Shown: one piece after another, positions 33,490 to 41,979 of the stretch
How the letters are laid out: each line of letters opens with the position of its first letter
Numbering within the stretch: position 1 is the first letter of the stretch
Assembly (NCBI GenBank): GCA_049606935.1
Contig: JBMYWA010000007.1
Span: 1-51,977, forward strand
Length of the DNA stretch: 51,977 nt
Reading direction: 5' to 3'
DNA from: CAJXZP01 sp049606935
GTDB taxonomy: Bacteria; Bacteroidota; Bacteroidia; Flavobacteriales_G; Salibacteraceae
The notes under the pieces: model-generated
What the model was told of the DNA's origin: nothing
Databases searched by the model: none
Seen by the model: the letters and a program-made list of their open reading frames with translations, nothing else
Translations under genes and position numbers: made by a program

Positions 33490-34092
33490 ATGAAAGCACC
33501 AGTTACTATATACGCAGAAATGACACCAAACCCAAAAGCCATGAAGTTTGTGGGTAATTTGGCAATAGTTTCGAATGGAGAATCTTATGAGTTTACTCAA
33601 GACTCTGATATCTCCAATGCTCCCTTAGCGAAAGTGTTGTTTACTTTTCCTTTTGTTAAAGCTGTTATGTTGTCACAAAACTTTGTTACACTTACCATAA
33701 TTGATGCCCTTGAATGGGATGATGTAGTTATGGAGGTTAGAGAGTATTTAACTAACTACTTACAGGCTGGTCAACCTATAATTGATGAAGAAGCAATGGT
33801 TGCCACCGAGGAGAAAGAGAACCCAAAGGAAGAGTTTGTTGCCTTACCAAAACCAGGAGAAGTTCGTGATATTGATAAAAAGATTGAGCATATTTTAAAA
33901 GAATATGTAAGTCCGGCAGTTGAGAATGATGGAGGTGCTATTGCATTTGAGTCATTTGAGAATGGAGAATTAAAAGTTAGATTAAGTGGTGCCTGTAATG
34001 GATGCCCATCATCTACCCAAACGTTACAATATGGAGTTCAAAACATTTTTGCTAAGTTATTACCGCAAGTTACCAAAGTTACTTCGGTATAG
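33490..34092 (+). CDS. NifU/Nfu-type iron-sulfur carrier
   Basis: This is a predicted Fe-S cluster scaffold or carrier. In 200 residues, the Nfu N-terminal domain (about 5-95, TPNPKAMKFVGN) is followed by an acidic linker and a NifU C-terminal domain (about 125-200) with the cluster-binding CNGC at 169-172. The 3' end overlaps a lipoprotein gene in another frame by about 62 bp. Confidence 0.92.
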   Translation: MKAPVTIYAEMTPNPKAMKFVGNLAIVSNGESYEFTQDSDISNAPLAKVLFTFPFVKAVMLSQNFVTLTIIDALEWDDVVMEVREYLTNYLQAGQPIIDEEAMVATEEKENPKEEFVALPKPGEVRDIDKKIEHILKEYVSPAVENDGGAIAFESFENGELKVRLSGACNGCPSSTQTLQYGVQNIFAKLLPQVTKVTSV

Positions 34093-34549
34093 TTTTTATC
34101 TGTTATTTATATGCTCGCTTTCCTCTTGTGCAATCAAAACTAATCAAGAGGAAAAAAAAGTCGATAAAAAGGAAGTTTCAAGTGAATTGAAAAGAGAACC
34201 TTTTTCCTTTTATGAAAGTGGTAAGCCCAAAGAGTATAATTTGTATTCTTTCATTGATGGACGAAAAACCTTAGTTGGTTATGAGGAAGTATATGAAAAT
34301 GGAGTTATTAAAATAACCGGTAAGGTGGACTCGAATACACAAAGAGTCGGATTATGGGAATCCTTTTATGAGGACGGGAAGCCTTGGAGTATTGGGGAGT
34401 ATGAGAATGGGGTGGAAATAGGTAGAAAGAAAACATGGTATTCAAACGGGAAACCAAGATATGAAGGTTTAATGCTTAACGGTAAACCTTCAGGTACTTG
34501 GTTCTTTTGGGATGAAAAAGGTGTTAAAACCACTAAGGCGTATAAATAA
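34031..34549 (+). CDS. MORN-repeat lipoprotein
   Basis: The function is unknown. From ATG 34031 there are 172 residues: a long basic N-region, then a hydrophobic core ending in the lipobox LSSC, and an Asn/Lys/Glu linker. At least three MORN_2-type repeats follow (GLWESFYEDGKPWSIGEYEN, KKTWYSNGKPRYEGLMLNGK, GTWFFWDEKGVKT). No ATG, GTG or TTG lies between 34031 and the lipobox, so translation probably begins inside the upstream Nfu gene. In Bacteroidota, proteins of this kind are often loosely called antitoxin-like; nothing here supports that. Confidence 0.72.
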   Translation: MEFKTFLLSYYRKLPKLLRYSFYLLFICSLSSCAIKTNQEEKKVDKKEVSSELKREPFSFYESGKPKEYNLYSFIDGRKTLVGYEEVYENGVIKITGKVDSNTQRVGLWESFYEDGKPWSIGEYENGVEIGRKKTWYSNGKPRYEGLMLNGKPSGTWFFWDEKGVKTTKAYK

Positions 34550-34550
34550 A

Positions 34551-34578
34551 AAAAGGTCCGCTCCCCAGCAGACCTTTT
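34551..34578. terminator. Bidirectional Rho-independent terminator
   Basis: AAAAGGTC (34551-34558) pairs with GACCTTTT (34571-34578), extended by GCT/AGC around a 4-nt loop. On the minus strand the mismatch becomes a U-G pair and a run of seven T follows, so it works best leftwards. On the plus strand only four T follow. It ends the MORN lipoprotein gene, and possibly a minus-strand small transcript. Confidence 0.75.
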
Positions 34579-34597
34579 AATTATGCGTAGTTTGTAA

Positions 34598-34771
34598 CTA
34601 CTGCACTACCACCACTCTACGTGTTTCTTGAAGTTGGATTGGTTTTCCAACAAGTTTGGTATTGGTAGCGCGTTACAACAATTTCTTGTTATTTAAACTC
34701 AATGCTGTTTCCAGTAAAAAGTTGCGTAAAGTGGCTAGTGTAATTTTAGTAAGTGTGTTATTAATTACCAT
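34598..34771 (-). other. Possible small minus-strand gene or decayed ORF
   Basis: The 401-bp gap 34550-34950 has no normal gene. On the minus strand, ATG 34771 opens a 32-codon frame (MVINNTLTKITLATLRNFLL...) ending at TAA 34673-34675. The same frame then continues for 24 codons (RATNTKLVGKPIQLQETRRV...) to TAG 34598-34600, just before a terminator that is strongest in this direction. It could be a small gene broken by one stop, or a non-coding RNA. I do not recognise the peptide. Confidence 0.3.
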
Positions 34772-34938
34772 GCAATGTTAGTTCAAACATCTAATAAGGC
34801 AAAATAAAAATTAGTTAGTTTAGTCTTTATTGTTGGTTTTGTTTTGTTTTTGAAACAGATTGATAGTATAGTTAAAAACTAATCAATGTATAATAAACCT
34901 TCTGATTTTAATTATTCCAATTTGCTCAATTCAAGTAT

Positions 34939-34946
34939 TACATTTG
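34939..34946 (+). promoter_or_regulatory. -7 promoter element of dnaG (TACATTTG), leaderless spacing
   Basis: It matches TAnnTTTG. Its G is only 5 nt before the GTG start of dnaG, which predicts a leaderless or nearly leaderless mRNA. Confidence 0.5.
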
Positions 34947-34950
34947 CCTT

Positions 34951-36927
34951 GTGATTAAAAGAGAAACCATTGATAGAATTTTTGAAGCTGCTCAAATAGA
35001 GGAAGTAATTGGCGAATTCGTTAATTTAAAGAAATCTGGTTCTAGTTATAAAGGACTTAGTCCGTTCTCTGACGAACGGTCTCCTTCTTTTATGGTTTCT
35101 CCATCTAAGCAAATTTTCAAAGATTTTAGTTCAGGTAAAGGAGGGAGTGTAGTCACTTTCCTTATGGAGCATGAGCAAATGTCTTACCCAGAGGCGCTAA
35201 GGTTTTTAGCAGAGAAGTATAATATCGAGGTTGAGGAAACCAAAAGCTCTCCTGAGCAAGAAGAAGCCAAAAGTCATAGAGAAAGTCTGTATATAGTGTC
35301 TGATTGGGCACAAAAGTACTTTAAAGAAAACCTCCATAATACAGAAGAGGGAAAGGCAATTGGGTATTCTTATTTTGTTGAAAGAGGTTTTACTAAAGAA
35401 ACCATAGAAACCTTTGAGTTGGGTTATGCAATTGATGCTTTTGATGCAATGGTGAAAGCAGCTAACTCTGGTGGTTTTAGTACGGAATATTTAACCGAAG
35501 TAGGACTTTTAAAAGATAAGGGTAAAGGTCTTTATGATGGGTTTAAGGGAAGGGTAATGTTCCCTATTCAGAATTTGTCAGGAAGAACTTTAGGTTTTGG
35601 GGGTAGAACCTTAAAAACCGATAAGAAAATACCAAAATACCTAAATTCACCAGAGTGTGAAATTTACCATAAAAGCAAAATTGTATACGGTATTTTTCAG
35701 GCTAAAAGGCACATTGTTAAAGAGGATGTTTGCTATTTGGTGGAGGGTTATACGGATGTAATTTCTATGCATCAGGCTGGGGTGAAAAATGTGGTTGCTT
35801 CCTCTGGTACTGCCTTAACAAGTGATCAGGTTAGATTAATTGGTAGATACACCAAGAATATTACCATTTTATATGACGCTGATCCGGCAGGAATTAAAGC
35901 TTCCTTTAGGGGGATTGATTTAATATTAGCAGAAGGTCTTAATGTTAAAGCAGCTCTATTGCCCGAAGGCGATGACCCGGATTCTTTTTCTAAATCTAGA
36001 AAAATTGATGAAATTCAATCTTATTTCTCGGACGAATCAAAAGATTTTATTTTATTCAAAACGCAATTATTAGCAGAGGAAACCGCAGGAGACCCCATTA
36101 AAAAAGCAGGACTTGTTCGAAGCATTATCGAGTCTGTAGCTATTATTCCTGATAGTATAACACGATCTGTTTATACCAAAGAGTGTAGTGTTTTATTGGA
36201 TGTACCAGAAAAGGCTCTGCTATCGGAGTTAAACAAAATAAGGTTAAAGAAACATAAAGATACGGTTAGAAAGGAGGCTGCTAAACAGCCTTCACCAATG
36301 GACGAGCCACCTCCAGAGTTTTTTGACCCAACCTTTAAAGCTAAATCGAAAGCAGAAGAGGTAATAAAATCAGGGACCTATTATCAAGAACGAGACATTC
36401 TTCGGTTAATGCTAAACTATGGTGGGGTAGAAATTGACGTGGAATCTTTTGATGAGGACGATAACGAGATAATAGTCAAGATGATGTTGGCTGATTTCGT
36501 AGCTGAAGAAATTTTAGAAGATGATTTATCATTTGAGGACCCATTGTTTAAAGAAGTTTTCGAGTTGTATCTAGCGGAGAAAAAAGTGAATAAAGAAAAG
36601 GATCCAGTAAACTTCCTTTCCAGTACAGAAAAAACAGAAGTGCGCGAATTAGTAGTGGATTTGGTGGCTGAAAAGTACGTTCTACATGATTGGAAAAGCC
36701 AGAATATTGATGTCTTTTCCGAAGATACCAAAATTTTTAGAGCTGTACGTGATGCTTTGTATGCATTTAAAGCAAGAAAAATAAATGATATAATTACGGC
36801 TAAAAGAAACGAGCTAAAAACACTTCAAACTACCGGAGCGGACATCATGCCAATTTTGGAAGAACTTCAGTCCTTGGGAGAAATAAAAAGGCAATTGCTA
36901 GAACAACAAGGAATTACCATTTTTTAA
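34951..36927 (+). CDS. dnaG: DNA primase
   Basis: The protein makes RNA primers at the replication fork. It has 658 residues from GTG 34951; this start aligns with the normal N-terminus of primases. The CHC2-type zinc domain (about 30-95) keeps its shape (SPFSDERSPSF, FSSGKGG), but the four metal ligands are Ser37, Ser40, Asp58 and Ser61 instead of Cys, His, Cys, Cys. The Toprim core is intact (VEGYTDVISMHQAG near 270, LYDADPAG near 310). The C-terminal third is the DnaB-interaction region. A similar ligand loss is, as I recall, common in Flavobacteriia. Confidence 0.95.
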   Translation: MIKRETIDRIFEAAQIEEVIGEFVNLKKSGSSYKGLSPFSDERSPSFMVSPSKQIFKDFSSGKGGSVVTFLMEHEQMSYPEALRFLAEKYNIEVEETKSSPEQEEAKSHRESLYIVSDWAQKYFKENLHNTEEGKAIGYSYFVERGFTKETIETFELGYAIDAFDAMVKAANSGGFSTEYLTEVGLLKDKGKGLYDGFKGRVMFPIQNLSGRTLGFGGRTLKTDKKIPKYLNSPECEIYHKSKIVYGIFQAKRHIVKEDVCYLVEGYTDVISMHQAGVKNVVASSGTALTSDQVRLIGRYTKNITILYDADPAGIKASFRGIDLILAEGLNVKAALLPEGDDPDSFSKSRKIDEIQSYFSDESKDFILFKTQLLAEETAGDPIKKAGLVRSIIESVAIIPDSITRSVYTKECSVLLDVPEKALLSELNKIRLKKHKDTVRKEAAKQPSPMDEPPPEFFDPTFKAKSKAEEVIKSGTYYQERDILRLMLNYGGVEIDVESFDEDDNEIIVKMMLADFVAEEILEDDLSFEDPLFKEVFELYLAEKKVNKEKDPVNFLSSTEKTEVRELVVDLVAEKYVLHDWKSQNIDVFSEDTKIFRAVRDALYAFKARKINDIITAKRNELKTLQTTGADIMPILEELQSLGEIKRQLLEQQGITIF

Positions 36928-37046
36928 AAATTACTCATTTTTCGTCAAATATTAACTATTCTTAAGAGTTATACCAACCCATCGAGTTTTTAATACGTCT
37001 ATGACAATGTATTCTTGTAATTTAAAAGAACCAGTTAATTAATCGA

Positions 37047-37616
37047 ATGATTGTAGATCAAGCATTATTATTAGATTGCCAAAACAATGTGAGGAGAGCT
37101 CAATTTGAGCTTTATCACAAATGCTTTGGTATTTTGATGAGTATATGTTTGAGATATCATAAAAACAGTGGTGATGCGGAGGAAGTTCTTAATATGGGTT
37201 TTCTTAAAATTGTGACTAAACTGGATAAGTATAATTCGGATGTACCCTTTGAAGCATGGATAAGGAGAATCATGATTAATACCATTATTGATGAGTTCCG
37301 TAAAAACAAGAAAGCAAAAGAAGCTATTGAATATACTGACTTTAACGGTGTGTATGAGTCAAAATCTGTTTCTCATAATGAGGCAGATTTAATGTTCGAG
37401 GCAGAAGAATTGGAGAAAATGATACAAAGTTTGCCTCCTGTTTCCCAAAAAGTTTTTAATATGCACGTTATTGATGGTTTTAGTCATAAAGAAATCGCAG
37501 ATAAAATGGATATTAGCGTTGGAACATCCAAATGGCATGTGTCTAATGCACGTAAAATATTGAGAGGGTTAATTGAGGATGCAAAAACCACAACAAAAAA
37601 TTACATTACTGCATGA
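37047..37616 (+). CDS. ECF-type RNA polymerase sigma factor
   Basis: This is a predicted alternative sigma factor that redirects RNA polymerase. In 189 residues, region 2 (about 20-95) has SGDAEEVLNMGFLKIVTKLD and FEAWIRRIMINTIIDEFRKN. Region 4 (about 125-178) has LPPVSQKVFNMHVIDGFSHKEIADKMDIS with a helix-turn-helix, then GTSKWHVSNARKIL. The stop overlaps the ATG of the next gene by four bases (ATGA), a strong sign that the two products work together. A weak -7-like TATTCTTG lies at 37010-37017. Confidence 0.92.
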   Translation: MIVDQALLLDCQNNVRRAQFELYHKCFGILMSICLRYHKNSGDAEEVLNMGFLKIVTKLDKYNSDVPFEAWIRRIMINTIIDEFRKNKKAKEAIEYTDFNGVYESKSVSHNEADLMFEAEELEKMIQSLPPVSQKVFNMHVIDGFSHKEIADKMDISVGTSKWHVSNARKILRGLIEDAKTTTKNYITA

Positions 37617-38998
37617 GTGACGAAGGTTTAGATAAACTTTTTCAAAAAGGTCTTTCTGAGAGAAATGTTGCTTTTAACATGGAATCTTGGCGTAAGATGG
37701 AGCAAATGCTCCCTGCTGAAGCAAAACCTGCTGGATTTAAGTTTGGTAAGGTGGCTGCCGTAATTGGTGTTTTGTTGGTGACTAGTGCATCTATTTTAAT
37801 TTGGGATCTAGCCAACCATTCACAAACGGATATTCCATCTGTTTCAAAAGGAAACATTCTTTCAAATAACACAGAAATATCTACAACTTCTAATTTAAAT
37901 TTGGATAAAGGCCAGATAAATGAATCAGACGTAGATGCCGTAAAGAAAGAACGTAAATCTGCCAAAATCAATTCTAATACCGCAAATTTGACTGCATCTA
38001 ACGGTGAGGAAAAGGGCTTATTAAACCATGATAAAAGTGCCCCTGATCACCAAGTTTCAATCAAAAATCAAACGGCCTCTAACAACATTGAAGCAATTAA
38101 ACGCACAAAGAGAAATAACGCTAGAGATACTGACATCAATAAAGTTAAAACAGTAGAATCAAACTATGCGGTTAATACCGGAAGCAGTAATGCGTTTTTT
38201 AAGAAAAATGATGGATTTAATAGTTTGACTATTTCTAAAGAAGAAGCTCTCGGATTTGATGAATTAGCAGATGAATCTAATGTATTTGTTCAAATTGAAG
38301 GATTGGATGAATTACAAACATTCTCTACCATGGAAGAAGAAGATCATACAATGTTTGCAGAAATTGGTAACTCAAAATTACCCAAACTAAAAAGAAATGA
38401 AATTGGTTTTATTGGAGGGCTAAATGTTTCAAGAGAATTGGTAGAGTCTACCTCTAAAGGAGTAGCTGGTTGTGAGTTTTTAGGTGTTACCTATAAAAGA
38501 TATCTGAATGGCGGTTTGAGCTTAACAGCAGATTTACTATATGCGCCTAGAAATGAAGTTAATTCGGTTAAAAATTACGCCAAGAAAGTGTATGGGTTTG
38601 GAAGTGTAGTAGAGGAAACAAAAGTTTCATCGGAAAGACTAATTTATATGGAGATGCCAATAATGCTAAATTACAATTTGGGTAACCATAATTTTATGGC
38701 AGGGCCAAGCGTTTCATACTTAGTAACTGGTAAACATCAAGTATCCACAACATATACTTCTCAAACTGAATCTCATACTGAGGGTAATACCCAGTGGGGC
38801 CATACTGATGGGTATAAAAGATTTGATTTTGCTCTTGTGGGTGGATATGAATATAGTATTAAGCCAAAACTAAATGTTGGGCTTAGGTTAAATTACGGTT
38901 TAACAGATGTGACTAATAACGATTATTTTGGAACTGACTCTTTCGATAATAATGTACAATTAAGGGTGTATTTAAAATATTCTCCTTTCAATTTTTAG
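37613..38998 (+). CDS. Membrane-spanning fusion: anti-sigma-like N-terminus, long linker, outer-membrane barrel domain
   Basis: In 461 residues, a cytoplasmic N-terminus (1-45, DEGLDKLFQKGLSERNVAF, SWRKMEQML) resembles the segment that binds sigma factors in Bacteroidota anti-sigma proteins. One membrane helix (about 46-64, KVAAVIGVLLVTSASILIW) follows, then about 200 polar, Ser/Asn/Lys-rich residues of low complexity. A C-terminal ~197-residue domain (265-461) has barrel-like strands (GFIGGLNVS, LSLTADLLYAP, YMEMPIMLNYNLG, FDFALVGGYEY, LNVGLRLNYGL) and ends in Phe. It has no cleavable signal peptide. It overlaps the ECF sigma gene by 4 nt. I infer a single-protein sensor and anti-sigma factor. 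Confidence 0.72.
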   Translation: MSDEGLDKLFQKGLSERNVAFNMESWRKMEQMLPAEAKPAGFKFGKVAAVIGVLLVTSASILIWDLANHSQTDIPSVSKGNILSNNTEISTTSNLNLDKGQINESDVDAVKKERKSAKINSNTANLTASNGEEKGLLNHDKSAPDHQVSIKNQTASNNIEAIKRTKRNNARDTDINKVKTVESNYAVNTGSSNAFFKKNDGFNSLTISKEEALGFDELADESNVFVQIEGLDELQTFSTMEEEDHTMFAEIGNSKLPKLKRNEIGFIGGLNVSRELVESTSKGVAGCEFLGVTYKRYLNGGLSLTADLLYAPRNEVNSVKNYAKKVYGFGSVVEETKVSSERLIYMEMPIMLNYNLGNHNFMAGPSVSYLVTGKHQVSTTYTSQTESHTEGNTQWGHTDGYKRFDFALVGGYEYSIKPKLNVGLRLNYGLTDVTNNDYFGTDSFDNNVQLRVYLKYSPFNF

Positions 38999-39023
38999 TA
39001 TTGAATATTAGCGGTTTATACCG

Positions 39024-39031
39024 TATATTTG
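39024..39031 (+). promoter_or_regulatory. -7 promoter element of the PKD lipoprotein gene (TATATTTG)
   Basis: It matches TAnnTTTG, with TTG at 39001-39003 20 bp upstream as the -33. Its G is 16 nt before ATG 39047, which decides that start over the in-frame codon at 39029. Confidence 0.6.
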
Positions 39032-39046
39032 ATCAGTTTGCCTTTT

Positions 39047-40159
39047 ATGAAAATTAACTTAACATATCTAGTTGGGGTGCTGGTGCTTTTAAGCTCTTGC
39101 GAAAGAGAAATGCCTTCAAGTGGAGTGTCGGATGCCGTATTTTATATAAACGGAGAAATTGGTGAAGAAAAGGTTGATATTAGAGCAGGTGACCAAAATT
39201 ACTACATGTTTCCGGGGGTCAGCAATGATTCATTAGATATCCGAATATTTAGTGGTGTTTTTCGAAAATTAAATTGTTCAGATCTAGAATTCTGCCCAAA
39301 TTCAATAGAAATTTCTATTCGAGAAAAAGCAAAAGGAGCGCAGGGTAGACCTACAATGGATCAAAATTTAGAATTAAAGGATTATTTATATCGAGGCCCG
39401 GCTGACTTTTTTTTTAATAGTTATAAAGCCACATTTATTTCTAAATCTACTCCAATTAATGCCGACCACTACTGGGAGTTTGGTGATGGCTCTAACAGTT
39501 TGGAGGTTAATCCAGTTCATATTTACATCAACGAAAGTGACTCTATAGTAAATCCTACTTTGTATGTAAGTGCTTTTGGGTGTGGTAACTCTATAACCTA
39601 TCAAACTCGGTTTTCCAGCGCATGTGACGTTGATTTTTTTCCTAAATATCAAAATGGTAATTTAAGTTGGTCTTCAAGCCCAAAAACGGGAAGAAATGAG
39701 CTTTGGGACCTCACTCACGGTTATTTACCTTTGAATGATCCCAATAATTATCTTCCTAATGATTCTATATTTACCGCTTGTGTTGAATCTACAGACACGT
39801 TATCAGGTTGTGTATCTTATAAATGTAAGAATATTGTTTTAGATACTGCGGCTGTAAGTTGTGTGGCAAACTATGATATAATAAAAGAAACTATTGTGGG
39901 TAAGGATGTAAAGGATTACTCAGAGGTTACCATAAAATGGATAGATAGCTCTGGAAAACTATACACGAGCGAAAAATTTGTTCAACCCGTTGGAAAGGGT
40001 TTTACCATTTTGAATGTAGAAGAGTATATTTCTGACGATTTAGGCAACCCAACCAAGAAATTAGAAGTAAGAATAAATGTTAGACTATTTGGTAATGATG
40101 AGTCTGATTACGTTGATTTTGTTTCAGACAAAAGTGTTTTTGCTATTTCTTATCTGTAA
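39047..40159 (+). CDS. PKD-domain lipoprotein
   Basis: The function is unknown. From ATG 39047 it has 370 residues: a signal peptide with lipobox (LLSSC, Cys about 18), about 100 residues of unassigned beta-rich sequence, and a PKD domain with the typical YWEFGDGSNSLEVNPVHIY near 145-163. A Cys-containing C-terminal region follows (CVESTDTLSGC, YKCKN, SCVAN). It follows the ECF/fusion pair but has its own promoter, so a functional link to them is only possible. Its 3' end overlaps recJ (convergent) by 17 bp. Confidence 0.75.
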   Translation: MKINLTYLVGVLVLLSSCEREMPSSGVSDAVFYINGEIGEEKVDIRAGDQNYYMFPGVSNDSLDIRIFSGVFRKLNCSDLEFCPNSIEISIREKAKGAQGRPTMDQNLELKDYLYRGPADFFFNSYKATFISKSTPINADHYWEFGDGSNSLEVNPVHIYINESDSIVNPTLYVSAFGCGNSITYQTRFSSACDVDFFPKYQNGNLSWSSSPKTGRNELWDLTHGYLPLNDPNNYLPNDSIFTACVESTDTLSGCVSYKCKNIVLDTAAVSCVANYDIIKETIVGKDVKDYSEVTIKWIDSSGKLYTSEKFVQPVGKGFTILNVEEYISDDLGNPTKKLEVRINVRLFGNDESDYVDFVSDKSVFAISYL

Positions 40160-41897
40160 AATTAATGTCTTTAACCATTAACTGGATAGTAGAATTTCCT
40201 TTCCAATAATTGATGTCAATAGTGTATGCAATGTTAAATGCAATTCCTGAATTAATTTGATTTTCAAGTTTACCCAACCCAAATGCTATTCCTTGAACAA
40301 TAGTTCCGGTATTTGGGTCTGTAACCTCTAGTTTTAGGTGAGTTTTATCGGCTCCTACGGCTCTTGATTTACCTGTGTCCACTACATTTTTGGTAATAAA
40401 AGTTGGGGTCATGTTACTGGGTCCAAAAGGCTCTAGTTTATTAATAAGTTGTTGAAGCTTTAAATTCACATTTTGCAATTCTAATTCTGCTTCGTAGTTA
40501 ATAGTGGGAGTGAATCTTTCTGTTTCCATTTGAAGGGTTACTACTTCCTCAAATCGTCTTTGTAAGCCTTTTAGTTGAGATTCCTTCATGGTCAAACCAG
40601 CTGCATATTTGTGTCCACCAAATTGAATCAGATGTTCTTGGCATTGTTCTAAGGCGTTATACACATTAAAGCCTTTTACACTTCTAACAGACCCGCTTAT
40701 TATTCCATTACCAGAACTGGTTAAAACTATGGTAGGCTTATAATATTTTTCAATTACACGAGAAGCAACTATGCCAATTACTCCTTTGTGCCAATTTTTT
40801 TTATAAAGAACATTCGAGTTCTTGGTAGCATTCTCAGTATTTGATTCTATTTGTTGTAAGGCCTCTTCTGTAATTAATTTGTCTTTGCCTTTGCGCTCGA
40901 TATTGTAAGTATTTATTTGCGAACCGTATTCAGAAATTTCATTCTCATTTTTAGCAAGTAACAGATCTACTGCAGTCTTTCCATTTGAAATCCTTCCAGC
41001 AGCGTTTATTTTTGGGCCAATTTGGAAAACCAAATCTGAAATTCGAATTTCTTGATTATTTTCTTTTTCGCCTAATAAAATGGAAAGTGATGGCCTGGGA
41101 TGGTTATTAATACGTTTCAGACCTAAAGACGCAAGAACTCTATTTTCTCCAGTTAATGGAACAATGTCACAAGCTATACTAATAGCCACAAAATCTAGTA
41201 ACATTTCTAAATTGTAGTTAGATGGCTTAGAAATTTCTAGGGCTTGACACAGTTTAAATCCAATTCCACATCCCGATAACTCTTTGTATGGATATTCACA
41301 ATCATTCCTTTTTGGATCTAGAACAGCCACCGCCATTGGAATTTTAGTTCCCGGAGTATGATGATCACAAATAATATAATCAATGTTTAATTGGTTGGCG
41401 TATTCAATTTCATTAACCGCTTTTATTCCACAATCGAGGGCAATAATTAACTTAACACCATTCTCCTTAGCGTAATCGATGCTTTTTAAGCTAACTCCAT
41501 AGCCTTCTTTATACCTGTCTGGGATATAGTAAATTAAGTTTTTATGAAGACTTTTCAAATAGGTGGTTAATAAAGCTACAGAAGTGGTCCCGTCAACGTC
41601 ATAGTCACCATAAATCATTATTTTTTCATTGGTTTTAACTCCTTTTTGAATCCGATTTACCGCATCCTTCATTCCTTTCATTTTAAAGGGATCATGAAGT
41701 TTCTGAAAATCAATTTTATTAAATTGAATAGCTTCATTAACTGATTTTATTCCTCTGTTTACTAGAAGTCTAGAAAAAATTAAATAGGCAGTTTTTGTTT
41801 CTTGGTTCGGGTTTTTAGCGAAATTGATCAATTCAGAATAAAGCAGTTTAATACTTTCTTTCTGTTCAGGAAGTACGGGTAACCATTGTTTGTTCAT
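40143..41897 (-). CDS. recJ: Single-stranded-DNA-specific exonuclease RecJ
   Basis: This is a 5'-3' exonuclease for recombination and repair. In 584 residues, the DHH phosphoesterase motifs are complete: YGDYDVDGTTS near 97-107, ALDCGIKA, CDHHTPG near 180, and LSGCGIGFKLCQ. The DHHA1 motif GGHKYAAGLTMK is near 435-446. It ends with an OB-like domain. The start ATG 41897 sits 6 nt from a minus-strand -7 element, so the mRNA may be leaderless. Confidence 0.95.
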   Translation of the reverse strand: MNKQWLPVLPEQKESIKLLYSELINFAKNPNQETKTAYLIFSRLLVNRGIKSVNEAIQFNKIDFQKLHDPFKMKGMKDAVNRIQKGVKTNEKIMIYGDYDVDGTTSVALLTTYLKSLHKNLIYYIPDRYKEGYGVSLKSIDYAKENGVKLIIALDCGIKAVNEIEYANQLNIDYIICDHHTPGTKIPMAVAVLDPKRNDCEYPYKELSGCGIGFKLCQALEISKPSNYNLEMLLDFVAISIACDIVPLTGENRVLASLGLKRINNHPRPSLSILLGEKENNQEIRISDLVFQIGPKINAAGRISNGKTAVDLLLAKNENEISEYGSQINTYNIERKGKDKLITEEALQQIESNTENATKNSNVLYKKNWHKGVIGIVASRVIEKYYKPTIVLTSSGNGIISGSVRSVKGFNVYNALEQCQEHLIQFGGHKYAAGLTMKESQLKGLQRRFEEVVTLQMETERFTPTINYEAELELQNVNLKLQQLINKLEPFGPSNMTPTFITKNVVDTGKSRAVGADKTHLKLEVTDPNTGTIVQGIAFGLGKLENQINSGIAFNIAYTIDINYWKGNSTIQLMVKDINFTDKK

Positions 41898-41902
41898 AGA
41901 CT

Positions 41903-41910
41903 CAAATATA
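41903..41910 (-). promoter_or_regulatory. -7 promoter element of recJ (TATATTTG), leaderless spacing
   Basis: On the minus strand it matches TAnnTTTG, with its G 6 nt before the recJ ATG. Confidence 0.5.
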
Positions 41911-41979
41911 AAAAAAGCAGTGTTTATTTTTTTGTAAATATGCCATTAATTGGTTGTTTAAATGTTGTAAAATTACCGG

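Noticed and set aside
33986..34030. Start of the MORN lipoprotein at 33986.
   Set aside because: It would add 15 residues of reverse-frame Nfu sequence around the conserved CNGC coding region. ATG 34031 is the latest standard start before the lipobox.
34587..34601. Small hairpin GTAGTT-TGT-AACTAC next to the bidirectional terminator.
   Set aside because: Only 6 bp, with no T-run. It may be part of the minus-strand candidate RNA but does not stand alone.
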